From contig CAWEZX010000018.1 of assembly GCA_963813555.1 (NCBI GenBank), positions 62,001 through 126,000 of the forward strand: DNA of 64,000 bases. Direction: 5' to 3'. The notes under the pieces are model-generated. The model saw only the letters and a list, made by a program, of their open reading frames with translations, searched no databases and had not been told where the DNA came from. Numbering within the stretch: position 1 is the stretch's first letter; each line of letters begins with the position of its first letter. The position numbers were made by a program, and so were the translations under genes. This document shows positions 27,122 through 37,146 of this stretch, piece after piece. Source of the stretch: Roseiarcus sp963813555. GTDB lineage: Bacteria > Pseudomonadota > Alphaproteobacteria > Rhizobiales > Beijerinckiaceae.

Positions 27122-28015
27122 TCAGAAGCGCGAGAGAACCGTGCCCGCGATGTCGCACTGGAAGCCCTCCAGCGCGCGCGAGATTTTGGCGATGTCCCTC
27201 ACCCTCGTTCTATGCCGTCGAGCTGCGACGATGGCCGCGCCGACGCGGGACGCGACGACATACGCGTCGGCGCTCTCCAGCGCCGCCGGAGTGTCGTAAA
27301 TGACCACGCCATAATTGCGCTGAGCGTTCTGCGACAGCGTCAGGAATTCCTTCGAGCTCAAGAGCTCCTGCGGGTGCGGCGCGGTTGCGCCAGCGACGAG
27401 CAGCGACAAGCCGGGCACAATATCGAGAGTGACGGGCGGCAATTCGGCCTCGCCATGGGTCAAGGCCTCGACCAGACCCTCGCTTTTCGGATCCACGCCG
27501 AACAGCGCGGCGAGCCTCGGCTTCCTCAAGTTGGCGTCGACAAGCAGCGTCGGAACAGCCATCTGGGCGAAGGACAGCGCCAGATTGGCGGCGAAATACG
27601 TGACCCCGACCCGCGCGTGCGGCCCGATAACGGCAAAGGCGTTCTTACCCTGCGACAGGGGGCCGGTCGCAAGCGCAGATCGGACTGAGCGAAAGGCTTC
27701 CGCGCCGGTGCTGAAGGGCTGGTAGCCGACGACCAACTCGCGCGAAAAGCGGCCTTCGTCGACGCCGAAATTCAGAACCGGATAATTGTACCGTTTCGAC
27801 AGCGCCAGGAACAAACTGTCGCGCCGCACCAACCCAAGCGCAATCGCCGCCTCCCCAAATGTCAGCCCCTTGCGTCGCTGAAATCCGCGGATGGCCTCAA
27901 CCTGAGCCTCGCTCAGATTGCCGGCGGCGAGAATCTGCTGCTCAATGGGATCCTTCGATGTCTGGACGGCGATGACATTCTCCGCCTCTTTCTGATAATT
28001 GGGTTTGATCGCCAT
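27122..28015 (-). CDS. EpsG-like exopolysaccharide tyrosine-kinase-type ATPase, degenerate P-loop
   Basis: 297 residues. Residues about 30-85 resemble the N-terminal domain shared with type II secretion ATPases (RRKGLTFGEAAIALGL). The C-terminal domain is a BY-kinase/ParA fold: VIGPHARVGVTYFAANLALS at about 129-148, where a Walker A is expected but GK[ST] is absent, then LLVDANLRKP (Walker A', 157-166) and YGVVIYDTPAA (Walker B-like). EpsG homologues have variable P-loops. There is no Tyr-rich tail. It probably partners with the next-upstream EpsF-like protein to control chain length. Confidence 0.8.
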   Translation of the reverse strand: MAIKPNYQKEAENVIAVQTSKDPIEQQILAAGNLSEAQVEAIRGFQRRKGLTFGEAAIALGLVRRDSLFLALSKRYNYPVLNFGVDEGRFSRELVVGYQPFSTGAEAFRSVRSALATGPLSQGKNAFAVIGPHARVGVTYFAANLALSFAQMAVPTLLVDANLRKPRLAALFGVDPKSEGLVEALTHGEAELPPVTLDIVPGLSLLVAGATAPHPQELLSSKEFLTLSQNAQRNYGVVIYDTPAALESADAYVVASRVGAAIVAARRHRTRVRDIAKISRALEGFQCDIAGTVLSRF

Positions 28016-28156
28016 GGGCTCAAGCTCTCAATATTCGACTGTCGACCCGCCGCAACGGACGGATCTCGCAAAGGACGTTACCCCGTAATAGTTTCTCGAG
28101 CCGTTCCTGGCCTTTTGGGGCGGCGCGGCGGCCCAATATGGCCGCGTCTTATCGAC

Positions 28157-29557
28157 TCAAGCGGGTCGAAGGCTGCGGCGCGACGCCGCGGTAACCTGCG
28201 ACCTCGAGCGTCTCGCGCCGTCAAGAGCGCCCAGGAACGGCGCCGAGGCCGAATGTTCCAGATCGACTGGAAAGCGAACCCGCCGATCCGCCGCTTCGGC
28301 GAGAAGCGCAAGGATCAGTCCGAGCCCGAGGCCGGCGGCGATCCCGACCGGCATCACGACAAACGGTTTTGGAAACGCCGGGTCGACGGGCGGCGACGCC
28401 TTGTCGAGAACCGTCATATCCGAAAAGGTCAGCTTGCTCTTCAGCTTCGCCTGCTCGGCCGCCTTTTCCCGGGCATTGAGCTGCTCGCCGCGGAACTCGA
28501 CGTCGCGCTGTAACTGGCTCAGCCGGTCGCGCTGTCCTTGAACTGCGATCAACGCCTTCTGTGCTCGCTCTTGATCGGTCTCGAGCGAAGCGATTTGGGT
28601 CTGCATCGTGTCGATGCGCTCCCTCAGATGCATGTGCATTTTCTCGGTCGCCTCGCCAATCTGCCTGCGGATCGTCGCAAGGTTCGCCTGCTGGGCCACC
28701 ATCTTAGGATTGTGGGCGCCGATGGTCCCCTTGGACGCCGCAAGCTCAGCTTCGGCGGTCGACAGCTTTTCTTTCAAAGTCGAGAGGATCTGGAGATCTG
28801 GATCCGCCGGGTCATTCGATAGATCGGTGGAGTTGCTGGTCAGGCGGCTCTGAAGAGCGGTCAGTCCGCCTCTGGCTGTCGACAACTCCTGGGCGATCGC
28901 CATGTATTGGCTGGTCTCCCTATCGCCGCCCACGTTGGGCGCCACTATATTTGTCTTGGATTGGAAGGTTGCAAGCCCGGTGCGCGCCTCCTCCAGTTCC
29001 TTACGCAATTCGTCGATTTGCGGAGCAAACCACCGGGCGGTCTGGTCGGCTTCGGCGGCCTTCATGGCCACAGATCCGTCGATCGTCGCCGCAAGAAAGG
29101 CATTGGCGATCAAAGCCGCCTGGTTCGGGTCGCCGGACTTATATTTGATCGCCAGGACGTTCGTTCCCAGATTGAACTTCGGATCGACATTCCTCACCAG
29201 GCTCGCCGCCATCCATTCCTCGATGCTTTCGCGGCCGAAGGAGGGCGACTTTCGGAAATTCTGCTGTACCTGCGGATTGTCGGTCAAATTCAATCGCTTG
29301 ACGACATCGACCGCAACCCGCTGGCTGTCCACGAGCGAAAGGATATTGCCCTGCATCAGCATGACTGAGCCAACGCCGGTCGTCATATCGGAAATCGGAT
29401 CAACGTTGCCGGGGTCGATGCTCGCAGTCGCGACCGCGTCGTAGCGACCGGGCACGAACAGCAACACTCCTCCCGCCACGATCATGGTGGAGAGGAGCGC
29501 CAGCATGACGATCCAGCCTCGGCGCAGGAGGATCACCAGAACTTGGGTTACCGACAC
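28157..29557 (-). CDS. EpsF/GumC-like chain-length determinant
   Basis: A 466-residue inner-membrane protein. The first helix is at about 15-34 (IVMLALLSTMIVAGGVLLFV) and the last at about 407-425 (VMPVGIAAGLGLGLILALL), enclosing a periplasmic Wzz-like domain and long coiled coils (about 170-390). The proline-rich motif DKASPPVDPAFPKPF precedes the second helix. The protein links polymerisation to export of an exopolysaccharide. It has a short basic C-terminal tail and no kinase domain; the kinase-like part is the separate EpsG-type protein downstream. Confidence 0.88.
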   Translation of the reverse strand: MSVTQVLVILLRRGWIVMLALLSTMIVAGGVLLFVPGRYDAVATASIDPGNVDPISDMTTGVGSVMLMQGNILSLVDSQRVAVDVVKRLNLTDNPQVQQNFRKSPSFGRESIEEWMAASLVRNVDPKFNLGTNVLAIKYKSGDPNQAALIANAFLAATIDGSVAMKAAEADQTARWFAPQIDELRKELEEARTGLATFQSKTNIVAPNVGGDRETSQYMAIAQELSTARGGLTALQSRLTSNSTDLSNDPADPDLQILSTLKEKLSTAEAELAASKGTIGAHNPKMVAQQANLATIRRQIGEATEKMHMHLRERIDTMQTQIASLETDQERAQKALIAVQGQRDRLSQLQRDVEFRGEQLNAREKAAEQAKLKSKLTFSDMTVLDKASPPVDPAFPKPFVVMPVGIAAGLGLGLILALLAEAADRRVRFPVDLEHSASAPFLGALDGARRSRSQVTAASRRSLRPA

Positions 29558-29614
29558 AATTCAACTCCTGCGCTCTCGGCCAATTCAGGACAACGATATA
29601 GCAGCGGTTCGTGA

Positions 29615-30418
29615 CTAGAATATGCGCTCGCTGACGATAATCGTATCGCCCGCCTCCACCTGGTCGTCAAGCGACGCCGGGACTTCGTAGGTTTGACCGT
29701 CGCCTGACTTGCGCTTGATCCTGATCCGCCATTCCGATCCGAGGACCGCCAATCCGCCGCCAATCGAAATCGCTTGCTGGACCGTGAGAGGACGAAGCAA
29801 AGGAAATTCGCCCGGATGACCCACATACCCATATATATAGTAGAATGGTGCAAGGTCAACAAAGACCTCATCATTATTGGCGATCCTCAGATCGGCGCCG
29901 GGGCCGCGCCCGGCCTGAACATCCTTGGAGTTGAACTTTCTGATATTCGCGCCGCGGCGCACGGTGAGCGTTCCGCCCAGGCCGGAATCCCTTATTCCGC
30001 CTGCGCGAGACAGCAGTTGGGTTAGCGTCGTTGGGCGATCGAGCGTATACACTCCGGGCGCGGCGACTTGGCCCTGCACGCTTGCTTGCGTTCCGAAGGT
30101 GGTGATTTCCACCAGCACGTGGGGCTCGGTGACGATCTGACGCGCCGCCAATTGTTTTTCAATTGCGTGCGCCACCTGGTCTTCATTCAACCCTGCGGCC
30201 CTGATCCGGCCGACATAGGGAAAGCTGATCGTTCCATCCGTGTCGACGCGGGCGGTCGTGTCCATGTCCGGCTGGTTGACGACCTTGATCGAGACGACGT
30301 CTTGCGACGTCAGAACCCGGCCGCCGGCGGCGAGCGCCCAACCCGGGACGATCGCGCCGATGGTCATGACCGCCAGCCAGAGCGTCCATAACCGGACCAT
30401 TCGCATTGTTGTCAGCAT
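29615..30418 (-). CDS. EpsE-like polysaccharide export protein (Wza family)
   Basis: A 267-residue exported protein. The signal region is MVRLWTLWLAVMTIGAIVPG with cleavage near ALAAG; no lipobox is seen. A polysaccharide export domain (DVVSIKVVNQPDMDTTARVD, about 39-110) is followed by SLBB-type repeats (VQGQVAAPGVYTLDRPTTL and FYYIYGYVGHPGEFPLLRPL). It should form part of the periplasmic/outer-membrane channel for the exopolysaccharide. It lies between the barrel gene and the EpsF-like gene, all transcribed leftward. Confidence 0.9.
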   Translation of the reverse strand: MLTTMRMVRLWTLWLAVMTIGAIVPGWALAAGGRVLTSQDVVSIKVVNQPDMDTTARVDTDGTISFPYVGRIRAAGLNEDQVAHAIEKQLAARQIVTEPHVLVEITTFGTQASVQGQVAAPGVYTLDRPTTLTQLLSRAGGIRDSGLGGTLTVRRGANIRKFNSKDVQAGRGPGADLRIANNDEVFVDLAPFYYIYGYVGHPGEFPLLRPLTVQQAISIGGGLAVLGSEWRIRIKRKSGDGQTYEVPASLDDQVEAGDTIIVSERIF

Positions 30419-30442
30419 CGCTTCCGCTCCAATTTCGGAGTG

Positions 30443-31729
30443 TTAGTACGGTCTATAGTTCAGGCCTACGGTCACCAAATCTTGCGGGGTGATCTGATTG
30501 TTTCCGACCACCTCGTTATATGAGGCGGACAGTTGGGCCGATAAGAAGGGCGTCATCGCATAGGTCAGGCCGGCGTTAACGGTGTAAAACCTCTCAGCGC
30601 CTATGGAAAAAGGTGAAATGGCCGCCCCCGCCTGGGCCGCCGTGAACGCGGAACTGGTGTAGGAGACGCTACCGCCGACGTTGAAGGTGACCTTGGGCGT
30701 CAGTTGATAGCCCAGATTCACGTTTGCACTATCGCTAGTCTCCGCGTTGGCGATAATTGCCAACGGAGGAGAAACTGTTTTCGACGCGGACACGCTTAGC
30801 GCCAACTTTGGCGTAAACGCCCACGACCCCGCCAGCGTATAGATCGGCAGGAGCGTCTTGGGCAGACCCAAGGTGAATCCGCTCGTGGTCCCGACCAATC
30901 CGATCAGCCCGGTAACGGTAAGGTTGGGATTGATTTGTCGAGTATAGTTCAGCGAGAAGCTATGAAAGACGGTTTCGGTGGCCAATCCTTGCGCGACCTC
31001 GGCCGCGCTTCGGTTGCTGAAGCTGTTGTCAGAAAGGCTGGCTAGCGCCGTGAGAGTGCTATAGCCTTTTGCATATTCTATGCCCGCGGAGAGCAGAGTG
31101 GTTCGATCGTTATTGACTGCGTCGATAGGGTTCGAGCTGGTGTCGGTGGTCAAGCTGCTATTGAACAGCAACGAATATCCGTTGGAGACTGCGCATTTTC
31201 CGGTTTCGTTGAGCGCGGTCGTCGTCGTGAAGTTGACGCCAACTCCGACCTGTTCCGTGATCGCAGCCGGCCCTTTAGAGAGGTTCACGCCAAGAGTGCC
31301 TGCGCATCGCGACGTCAAGGTCCAATTATCGCCGGCGCTTACCGTGTATATATTTGAATCAAAGTCGACCTGATGAAGATAACGTATCACCCCGAACGAC
31401 GCGTCGAAAAACAGCTGTTGACCGTACACGTTCGCCTTGGTTGAGAAGCCAAGATTGGTTGTCGACGTGAAATCGCCTTGTGGCCCGCCCCGCAGGTTGG
31501 GGACGCCAATCGGATTCCCATTTATGTTTGAATTATAGGACACGATTTGAGAGGCCGTCAGCTTGAACGGCAAATCAGCCCAATTCTCCGGGATCGAAGG
31601 CAGAACAAACCCGTCGAATGGCGACCCGTTTGCCGCGGTCACAGAGCTCGATAGCTCCTGCCCCCGGCTGCCGGTTACCGCGCCAAGCGTCAGGACCACC
31701 CCGAGCGTCAAGGCCCCGCTCCGCCTCAT
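30443..31729 (-). CDS. EpsL-like outer-membrane beta-barrel protein
   Basis: 428 residues: signal peptide MRRSGALTLGVVLTLGAVTG, then amphipathic beta-strands of alternating polar/hydrophobic residues to the C-terminal aromatic (VGLNYRPY). This is the form of exopolysaccharide outer-membrane beta-barrel proteins (EpsL family). It is the first gene of the leftward cluster (barrel, export protein, chain-length protein, kinase-like protein). The glycosyltransferases and PEP-CTERM sorting genes of a full locus are not in the window. Confidence 0.82.
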   Translation of the reverse strand: MRRSGALTLGVVLTLGAVTGSRGQELSSSVTAANGSPFDGFVLPSIPENWADLPFKLTASQIVSYNSNINGNPIGVPNLRGGPQGDFTSTTNLGFSTKANVYGQQLFFDASFGVIRYLHQVDFDSNIYTVSAGDNWTLTSRCAGTLGVNLSKGPAAITEQVGVGVNFTTTTALNETGKCAVSNGYSLLFNSSLTTDTSSNPIDAVNNDRTTLLSAGIEYAKGYSTLTALASLSDNSFSNRSAAEVAQGLATETVFHSFSLNYTRQINPNLTVTGLIGLVGTTSGFTLGLPKTLLPIYTLAGSWAFTPKLALSVSASKTVSPPLAIIANAETSDSANVNLGYQLTPKVTFNVGGSVSYTSSAFTAAQAGAAISPFSIGAERFYTVNAGLTYAMTPFLSAQLSASYNEVVGNNQITPQDLVTVGLNYRPY

Positions 31730-32149
31730 ACCACCCCTTCGCCTCAGAACGCATGCACGCGTACGAACAACGCTAATCTCTGCCCGTGTCGGCCGTCACA
31801 CTCGCCAAATCTTTGTAAAGCCTCAACTATACGAGCAATTCCACTTGCCGTCGTTCTCCGCCTGAGATTGCCGACCTCGCCGACGGCTCGCTCCAGAAAC
31901 GTGTTGAACCACAGCCATGACGTCCTCGTTAGCCGCAGCGCTCCGGCTTTCCTTGCGCGCAAATCAAAGCGTTGCGGCCGACACAAGCAGCCATCCATAC
32001 CCACATTCGACCTCCCCCGACAAGGCGACAAAAGCCACACTTGCCGACAAAATAGACGGGATCGCAGGCCTCTGGACATCACTGTCTAGACGCACGTCTG
32101 GCAGTTCGGTAGCATCCTCGACCGGCGCTTCGGTTAAAGGGCCCGTGAG
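31730..32149. other. Intergenic region between exopolysaccharide and dimethylglycine dehydrogenase genes
   Basis: About 420 bases with no gene I can support. It should hold the divergent promoters. The left part is AT-richer; I did not find a convincing operator or riboswitch. Confidence 0.45.
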
Positions 32150-34565
32150 ATGAAAGCGCACTATCGCGTCGTTGTTATAGGCGGGGGCGTGGTCGGGGCT
32201 TCCGTTCTTTACCATTTGACGAAATTTGGATGGAGCGACGTGGCGCTGGTGGAGCGCTCGGTCCTGACCGCGGGCTCGTCCTGGCACGCCGCCGGCGGCT
32301 TTCATGCTCTCAACGCCAACCCCAATATGGCGATCCTCCAAGCCTATACGATCGACCTCCTGAAGGACGTCGAAGCCGAGTCAGGCCAGTCGATCGGCAT
32401 GCATATGACCGGAGGCGCTTCCGTCGCTTCCGCCCCGGAACGATGGGAGTGGCTCCAGTCGTCCTATCGCCGCTTCCAGGCGATCGGCATCGACGACGTT
32501 CGCCTGGTGACGCCGGAGGAAATCAAGGCTCGCTGCCCGATTATCAGCGTGGAGGGCGTGCTCGGGGGCATGTGGGCGGACCGCGAGGGCTATGTCGACA
32601 CCACAGGAACGGTCTGGGCTTATGCCGGCGCGGCCAAGAAACGTGGCGCGACCGTGCTCGAGCACAATCGCGTGCTCGAGCTAAGCCAACGCCCGGACTC
32701 GTCCTGGGACCTCATCACCGAGGCAGGCGTCATCAACGCTGAGCATGTGGTGAACGCCGCGGGCTTGTGGGCGAAGCAGGTCGGGCGGATGGTCGGGCTC
32801 GACCTTCCCCTCTCGCCATTGGAGCATCACTACCTCCTGACCGAAACAATCCCCGAGATCGCCGCGTTGAAGACCGAACTGCCGATGGTCGTCGACCTCG
32901 AGGGGTTCACCTACATGCGTCAGGACCAGAAGGGGATGCTGGTCGGCATCTACGAGACCCGTCCCCAGCACTGGTCGATGGACGGCGCGCCATGGGATTA
33001 CGGCGTCGAGCTCCTGCAGGAGAACATCGATCGCATCGCGGCCGAGCTCGAACTCGTTCACCGTCGCTACCCCGTTTTGCAGACGGCAGGGGTGCGCAAA
33101 TGGGTCAACGGCGCGTTCACCTTCTCGCCGGACGGCAATCCGCTCATCGGCCCGGTCGCGGGCAAGCACGGCTACTGGCTCGCTTGCGGCGTCATGGCGG
33201 GCTTTCTACAGGGCGGCGGTGTCGGCAAGTCCCTGGCGGAACTGATGATCCACGGCGAGGCGTCGACCGACATCTATGGCCTCGACATCGCCCGCTACGG
33301 CGCCTTCGCGTCCAATCGCGAATATATCAAGCAGACGACCGGCGAGTTCTACGCCCGCCGGTTCGTCATGACCTATCCCAACGAGCAATTGCCCGCTGGG
33401 CGGCCTCACAAAATGACGCCGGCTTATGACGCGATGACGGAAGCAGGCTGTCGCTGGGGGAATTCCTGGGGACTGGAAGATTCCGCTCTATTTCGCCCCT
33501 GCGGGTTTTGAGGAAAAGTCGACGCTCAAGCGCTCCAACGCCTTCGATATCGTGGCCATGGAATGCCGCATGGTGCGCGAGGGCGTCGGCCTCATCGATA
33601 TCGCCTCGTTCTCGCGTTACGAGGTGACCGGCCCCGAGGCCGAGCGCTGGCTCGACTGGATGTCGGTCTCATGGCTGCCCAAGCCTGGTCGCGCGCGTCT
33701 TGCGCCCATGCTGTCCGAGACTGGAAAGCTTAAGGGCGACCTCACAATCATCAACTGGGGCGACGGTACGTTCTGGATCGAGGGCTCCTATTATCTCCGT
33801 CAATGGCATACGCGCTGGTTCGCCGCCCATGCGCGCGAAGGGGTGAGCGTGCGCGACATTTCCGACGAAATGATCGGCTTCTCGCTGTCCGGCCCGAAAT
33901 CGCGCGAGTTGCTGTCTCGCATCACTCACCAGGACGTGTCGAACGCCGCCCTGCCGTACATGAGCGCAACGATGCTCGACGTGGGACTCGTGCGGGCGAA
34001 GGTCGCGCGGCTCTCGGTGACTGGCGAACTCGGTTACGAGATCAATTGCAGCGCGCTTGAGCACGCCGGCATGCGCCGGTCCCTGCTCGAAGCCGGACGT
34101 GACCTCGGAATCAGGGAATACGGCTATAACGCGCTCCTGTCGCTGAGGCTTGAAAAGAGCTTCGGAATCTGGTCGGCTGAATTCACTCAAGACCGTACGC
34201 CGCGCATGACCGGGATGGACCGCTGGATCGCCTGGGACAAGGGCGATTTTATCGGCCGCGAGGCGGCGCTCGCGGAGAGCAAGGGACCACCGCCCGAGCG
34301 CCAATTGGTCACGCTCGAGATCGACGCCGTGGACGCCGACGCAAGCGGCTACGAGCCGGTCTGGCGATCAGGCGCGATGGCTGGTTTTGTAACCTCCGGC
34401 GGCTACGGCCACACCGTGGGAAAGAGCCTGGCGATGGCCCTGGTTGCGCCGGAAGCATCCGAGATCGGCTCCGAGCTCAGCGTGCATATTGTGGGCGCCG
34501 AGCGACAAGCGCGCGTCATCGCACCCTCGCCATATGATCCCACGGGCAAGGCCATTCGCGCATGA
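32150..34565 (+). pseudogene. Dimethylglycine/sarcosine dehydrogenase-like FAD-GCV_T protein, frameshifted
   Basis: About 805 codons. The N-terminal FAD oxidoreductase has the Rossmann loop VIGGGVVGASVLYHLTKFG, SSWHAAGGFHALNANPN and a C-terminal FAD motif FTFSPDGNPLIGPVAG. The second half is a folate-binding GCV_T module (GVGLIDIASFSRYEVTGPEA, GELGYEI, GFVTSGGYGHTVGKSLAMAL). Such enzymes demethylate dimethylglycine or sarcosine and pass the carbon to tetrahydrofolate. One extra A near 33477 breaks GLE from IPLYFAPAGFEEK. A TetR gene and a soxB stump follow. Confidence 0.87.
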
Positions 34566-34594
34566 TCAGCCAAGCGCGACCCGAAAGTTGACGA

Positions 34595-35297
34595 ATGGCC
34601 AATTCGGCAACCTGGCTGGCGGCTTCGCGCTCGCCGCGGACGCCGGCGCAATCGAGCGCCGTCAAGGCGACGCGCGACGATTGGCTCGATCTTGCGGTGA
34701 GCGCGCTCGCCATCAGAGGCGTAGACCACGTCACCGTGCTCGCCTTGAGCGAACGGCTCGGGGTGTCGCGATCGAGCTTCTATTGGTATTTCAAGAACCG
34801 CGATGAACTGCTCGAACTCGCTGCTCGACCGCTGGGACCGGCTCAACACCCGCTCAATCGTCGCCCAAGCGAACGCGCCCGCGGCGACCGTCAATCAGGC
34901 GGTTTGCAACGTCTTTCGGTGCTGGGTTAATCCCGCCATCTTCAGCCCTCGGCTCGATTTCGCCGTTCGCGAATGGGCGCGCCGCTCCGCAAGCCTTCGC
35001 AAGGCGCTCGACCGCTCCGATCGCGTCAGGACGCAGGCGCTTAGAGCTCTCTTTGTGCGCTTCGGATATGAGGATGAGGACGCTTTCGTGCGAGCGCGGG
35101 TGCTCTACTATATGCAGATTGGCTATTACGCGCTCGACCTCCGCGAGCCGATCGAGACGCGCCTCAATCTCACGCCGCATTATCTCAAGGCTTTTACCGG
35201 CGTCGATCCAAGCGAAGCGGAAATCGACGCCTTCCGCGCTTACGCCATGGCGCACGCACACATCCCGGATTTCGATCTTTCCCGAGGGCGCGAATGA
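34595..35297 (+). pseudogene. TetR-family regulator, frameshifted
   Basis: About 234 codons. The N-terminal helix-turn-helix reads VTVLALSERLGVSRSSFYWY followed by FKNRDELL, the classic TetR recognition pattern. The ligand-binding half continues in another frame from NSLLDRWDRLNTRSIVAQAN to DFDLSRGRE. One extra G at about 34814 explains this. It lies 29 bases after the dimethylglycine dehydrogenase gene and overlaps the soxB start, so it probably controls this methylamine/glycine-betaine breakdown group. Confidence 0.82.
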
Positions 35298-35690
35298 GCG
35301 GGCGCTATTCGGCCTTTGCGCTCCTGAAGCAGGGCTTCGCTGACCACAAAGGGTGGCCGCAGGCCTGGCGCAAGGCGAAGCCCAAGCGGGCTTATGACTT
35401 CGTCATTATCGGCGGCGGCGGACATGGGCTCGCGACCGCCTATTATCTCGCCAAGACCCATAAACACTCCCGAGTCTGCGTCATCGAGAAGGGCTGGCTG
35501 GGCGGCGGCAACACCGGCCGCAACACCACCATCGTGCGGTCGAACTACTTCTATCCGGAATTTGTCGCCCTCCACGACCTGGCGCTCAGGCTCTATGAAG
35601 GGCTGTCACGCGAGCTCAATTTCAACGTGATGTTGAGCCAGCGGGGCATCCTCAATCTTGCGCATACTCAAGCTCAGATTGAGATGGCCG
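35294..35690 (+). pseudogene. soxB: Sarcosine oxidase beta subunit, 5' stump
   Basis: The first 130 or so residues match SoxB: RYSAFALLKQGFADHKGWPQ, FVIIGGGGHGLATAYYLAKT (FAD Rossmann) and GGGNTGRNTTIVRSNYFYPE, then SQRGILNLAHTQAQ. The similarity stops at about 35690, where about 270 further residues should follow. The frame runs on but looks random. Another frame just downstream, GFRAHIEAPWLETLLTWLDC then stop near 35783, looks like the tail of another protein, so a deletion may have joined two genes. Other sox subunits are absent. Confidence 0.78.
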
Positions 35691-35870
35691 CGCGGCCTCC
35701 TCGCGCGAACGCCAGCGGGCTTCCGCGCACACATCGAAGCGCCGTGGCTGGAGACCCTGCTCACCTGGCTCGACTGCGTTTAAGGCTATGCCCGGCGCGG
35801 CCGGTCGAACTCGCGCACCCGTCAGGGGCTAAGGGTCTGGCTGAGCCGGAGGCGTCAAGGGAAAGAGCAA

Positions 35871-36680
35871 ATGGCGGCGGAGACAGCGGAGCAGCCGATC
35901 GACATCGAGCTGCCGAAATCGCTGAAGGCGACCCGGATCGGCGCGGTCGCCCATCTCCGGCTCGCGCGCTCCGAGAAGCGCAACGCGCTCGATGACATGA
36001 CCGTGCTCGGGCTCGAGGCCTTCTTCACCCGCCTGCCGCCGGATATTCGCGCCGTCGTGCTGACCGGCGAAGGGGCGCATTTCTCCGCCGGCCTCGACCT
36101 GTCCGAGGTCGCCGGCGAGCGCGATCCGCTGGACGCCACGCTCCACTTGTGGCATCGCGCCTTCGACGCGATGCAGTTTGGGCGCGCGCCGGTCATCGTG
36201 GCGCTGCACGGCGCGGTGGTCGGGGGCCGGTTCGAGCTCGCCGCCGCCGCACATATCCGCGTCGCCGAACACTCCGCCTATTACGGCTTGCCGGAGGGGC
36301 AGCGCGGCATTTTCCTTGGCGGCGGCGGGTCGGTGCGCATCGCCCGCCTCATCGGCGTCCCGCGGGTCATGGACATGATGCTGACCGGGCGGACCTTGAG
36401 CGCAGAGGAAGGCCACGCGGCCGGCGCGTCGCAATATCTGGTCGAGAACGGCAAAGGGTTCGAGACCGCGATGGCGCTCGCCGCCAAGGCCGCCTCAAAC
36501 ACCGCAATCACCAATTTCGCCGTCCTGCACGCACTGCCGCGCATCGCCGAAAGCGATCCCGCGAGCGGGCTCCTGACCGAGTCGCTGATGGCGGCGATCG
36601 CGGAATCAAGCGGCGAGGCCAAGGAGCGGCTGAAGGATTTTCTGGAGAAGCGCGCCGCCAAGGTGCTGCGGCCAAGCTGA
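35871..36680 (+). CDS. Crotonase/enoyl-CoA hydratase family protein
   Basis: A 269-residue crotonase. The oxyanion-hole motifs are GEGAHFSAGLDLSEV and HGAVVGGRFELAAAAHIRVA. It continues with YYGLPEGQRGIFLGGGGSVR, where a catalytic Glu is in place. This subgroup often lies near feruloyl-CoA synthase genes, and one is present 4.6 kb downstream (41271), separated by an inserted element and the DUF899 operon. The substrate is uncertain. The GC-rich start region has AAGGGAAAG upstream of ATG 35871. Confidence 0.85.
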   Translation: MAAETAEQPIDIELPKSLKATRIGAVAHLRLARSEKRNALDDMTVLGLEAFFTRLPPDIRAVVLTGEGAHFSAGLDLSEVAGERDPLDATLHLWHRAFDAMQFGRAPVIVALHGAVVGGRFELAAAAHIRVAEHSAYYGLPEGQRGIFLGGGGSVRIARLIGVPRVMDMMLTGRTLSAEEGHAAGASQYLVENGKGFETAMALAAKAASNTAITNFAVLHALPRIAESDPASGLLTESLMAAIAESSGEAKERLKDFLEKRAAKVLRPS

Positions 36681-36709
36681 CGCGCGTTCACATTCTTGAT
36701 CATTCACAC

Positions 36710-36748
36710 CCTCGTCCTGAGGTGCGCCGAGGCGCGTCTCGAAGGACG
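36710..36748. repeat. Rhizobiales-type intergenic palindromic repeat
   Basis: CTCGTCCTGAGGTGCGCCGA followed by GGCGCGTCTCGAAGGACG forms a nested palindrome (CGTCCT...AGGACG and GCGCC...GGCGC). This is a pattern commonly seen between genes in Bradyrhizobium and relatives. It lies between the crotonase gene and the convergent small membrane-protein gene; 36749-36891 holds nothing else I can support. Confidence 0.6.
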
Positions 36749-36891
36749 CTCCCGTGGGCTCTTCGGATCGGGCATACTGGAGCGCCCTTCGAAACGGCGG
36801 CTACGCCGCCGGCTCTGGACGAGGTCAGGCGGGAATGCGGCCAGTCCAATTGCAACACGCTGGGCGCCCCGCTCCCGCAAAGGGGCGAGCG

Positions 36892-37146
36892 TCAGCTTCG
36901 CCGGCCGGAGATCAGCCTCAACCATGGGCCAGAATGGAATGCGCTCATCATGAGGTACATCGGGACCATTCCGCTCAGGAGCGACCCATGCTGAGCCGAG
37001 CAGAGCGGCTCCGCCCCGCCGCCAAGGCAAGCGGTCATGAGCGCCATGACGGCGAAGGCTGGCGCGGCCGCGAGGCCAAGCCAGTCCGCCGCGACGCGGG
37101 CGATCGCCGCGCCGTGGTTCCCGCCGCCGATCGAGATCGCGCTCAT
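36892..37146 (-). CDS. Small membrane protein of the DUF899 operon
   Basis: 84 residues. ATG 37146 overlaps the stop of the upstream DUF899 gene (ATGA). Two hydrophobic helices are visible (LGLAAAPAFAVMALMTACLG and MVPMYLMMSAFHSGPWLRLI). The second contains a His in AFHSGPWLRLI. I believe similar proteins occur next to DUF899 genes in other Alphaproteobacteria, with no known function. The overlap argues it is really translated. Confidence 0.7.
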   Translation of the reverse strand: MSAISIGGGNHGAAIARVAADWLGLAAAPAFAVMALMTACLGGGAEPLCSAQHGSLLSGMVPMYLMMSAFHSGPWLRLISGRRS

